32,803 nucleotides of DNA from Acidobacteriota bacterium (GTDB lineage Bacteria; Acidobacteriota; Vicinamibacteria; Vicinamibacterales; UBA2999), in assembly GCA_027622905.1 (NCBI GenBank), contig JAQBVV010000021.1, positions 1 through 32,803 of the forward strand, in the 5' to 3' direction. Under the pieces are notes generated by a model that worked only from the letters and a program-made list of their open reading frames with translations, was not told the origin of the DNA and made no database searches. The position numbers and the translations under genes are program-made. Below, piece by piece: positions 32,700 to 32,803 of the stretch (within the stretch, counting starts at the first letter, position 1; each line of letters opens with the position of its first letter).

Positions 32700-32803
32700 C
32701 GCCCACCGGCTCGGGCCCTCAGTACAAACAAGCGCTTAGGACCCGGGCAGGAATAACTTGCTCGTCGTGGCCACCGATGCATCCCACCGGGCTGCGTTGC
32801 TCT
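32700..32803. other. Unassigned right-end sequence
   Basis: No gene is visible. The stretch from about 32735 (GACCCGGGCAGGAATAACTT) to the edge gives me the impression of a recurring flanking or terminal sequence of a mobile element, but I cannot name one and no inverted partner is within the window. Confidence 0.2.

Noticed and set aside
32228-32782. Minus-strand 184-codon frame at the right end
   Set aside because: It is mostly antisense to the cyclase-family gene, and the remainder is arginine/proline-rich with no motif.
1-32803. CRISPR array or prophage
   Set aside because: No regularly spaced direct repeats and no phage structural or integrase genes were seen.

Overview
The window is GC-rich and densely coded on both strands. 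Much of the content is secreted or periplasmic: M16 peptidases, a PQQ-type sugar dehydrogenase, lipoproteins, a porin and secreted hydrolases. It looks like the chromosome of a Gram-negative soil or sediment bacterium. The gene style resembles Acidobacteriota, perhaps the Vicinamibacteria group, but this is an impression without a marker-gene test. I see no phage, CRISPR array or complete transposon.

Layout. 1-2193: the start of a membrane protein leaving the window, a decayed membrane-fused spermidine-synthase-like gene between two imperfect direct repeats, a tRNA-Ala(GGC), a small hypothetical gene, and a dyad-rich intergenic region with two DnaA-box-like sites. 2194-9900: a run of a secreted unknown protein and two overlapping genes for an AddAB-type recombination helicase-nuclease; the B-like subunit keeps its iron-sulfur cysteines. 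10136-12488: a zinc-ribbon protein, a DnaJ-like zinc-finger protein without a J domain, a small membrane protein and an Mrp/ApbC iron-sulfur carrier. 12472-15837 (minus): a four-gene extracytosolic flavin operon (porin, FMN-binding protein, four-helix membrane protein with paired histidines, ApbE lipoprotein) with a Fur-box-like palindrome near its promoter. 15967-18647: two M16 peptidase genes divergent from that operon. 18648-19439: a gene-poor stretch, possibly mobile-element debris.

19440-22015 (minus): alpha/beta hydrolase, amidase and a small upstream gene. 22049-26110: pyruvate kinase, an SRPBCC protein, a LOG-family protein and a DUF1343 (NamZ-like) protein. 26111-26453: a divergent intergenic region carrying nested inverted repeats that look like a REP or MITE-type element. 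26454-30088: PQQ-type sugar dehydrogenase, amidohydrolase lipoprotein and secreted esterase, with a GAAA tetranucleotide repeat abutting the amidohydrolase ribosome binding site. 30286-32611: a divergent pair of secreted metal-dependent hydrolases (metallo-beta-lactamase fold and cyclase family). The right end carries a strong hairpin and an unassigned tail.

How the parts fit. The most coherent unit is the flavin operon. ApbE would attach FMN covalently to the exported FMN-binding protein, the His-rich membrane protein could deliver electrons through two b-type hemes, and the porin could admit the acceptor or substrate. The Fur-like site suggests iron control, so periplasmic ferric reduction is a plausible role, although this is inference. 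The AddAB-like pair would process double-strand DNA ends for recombination.
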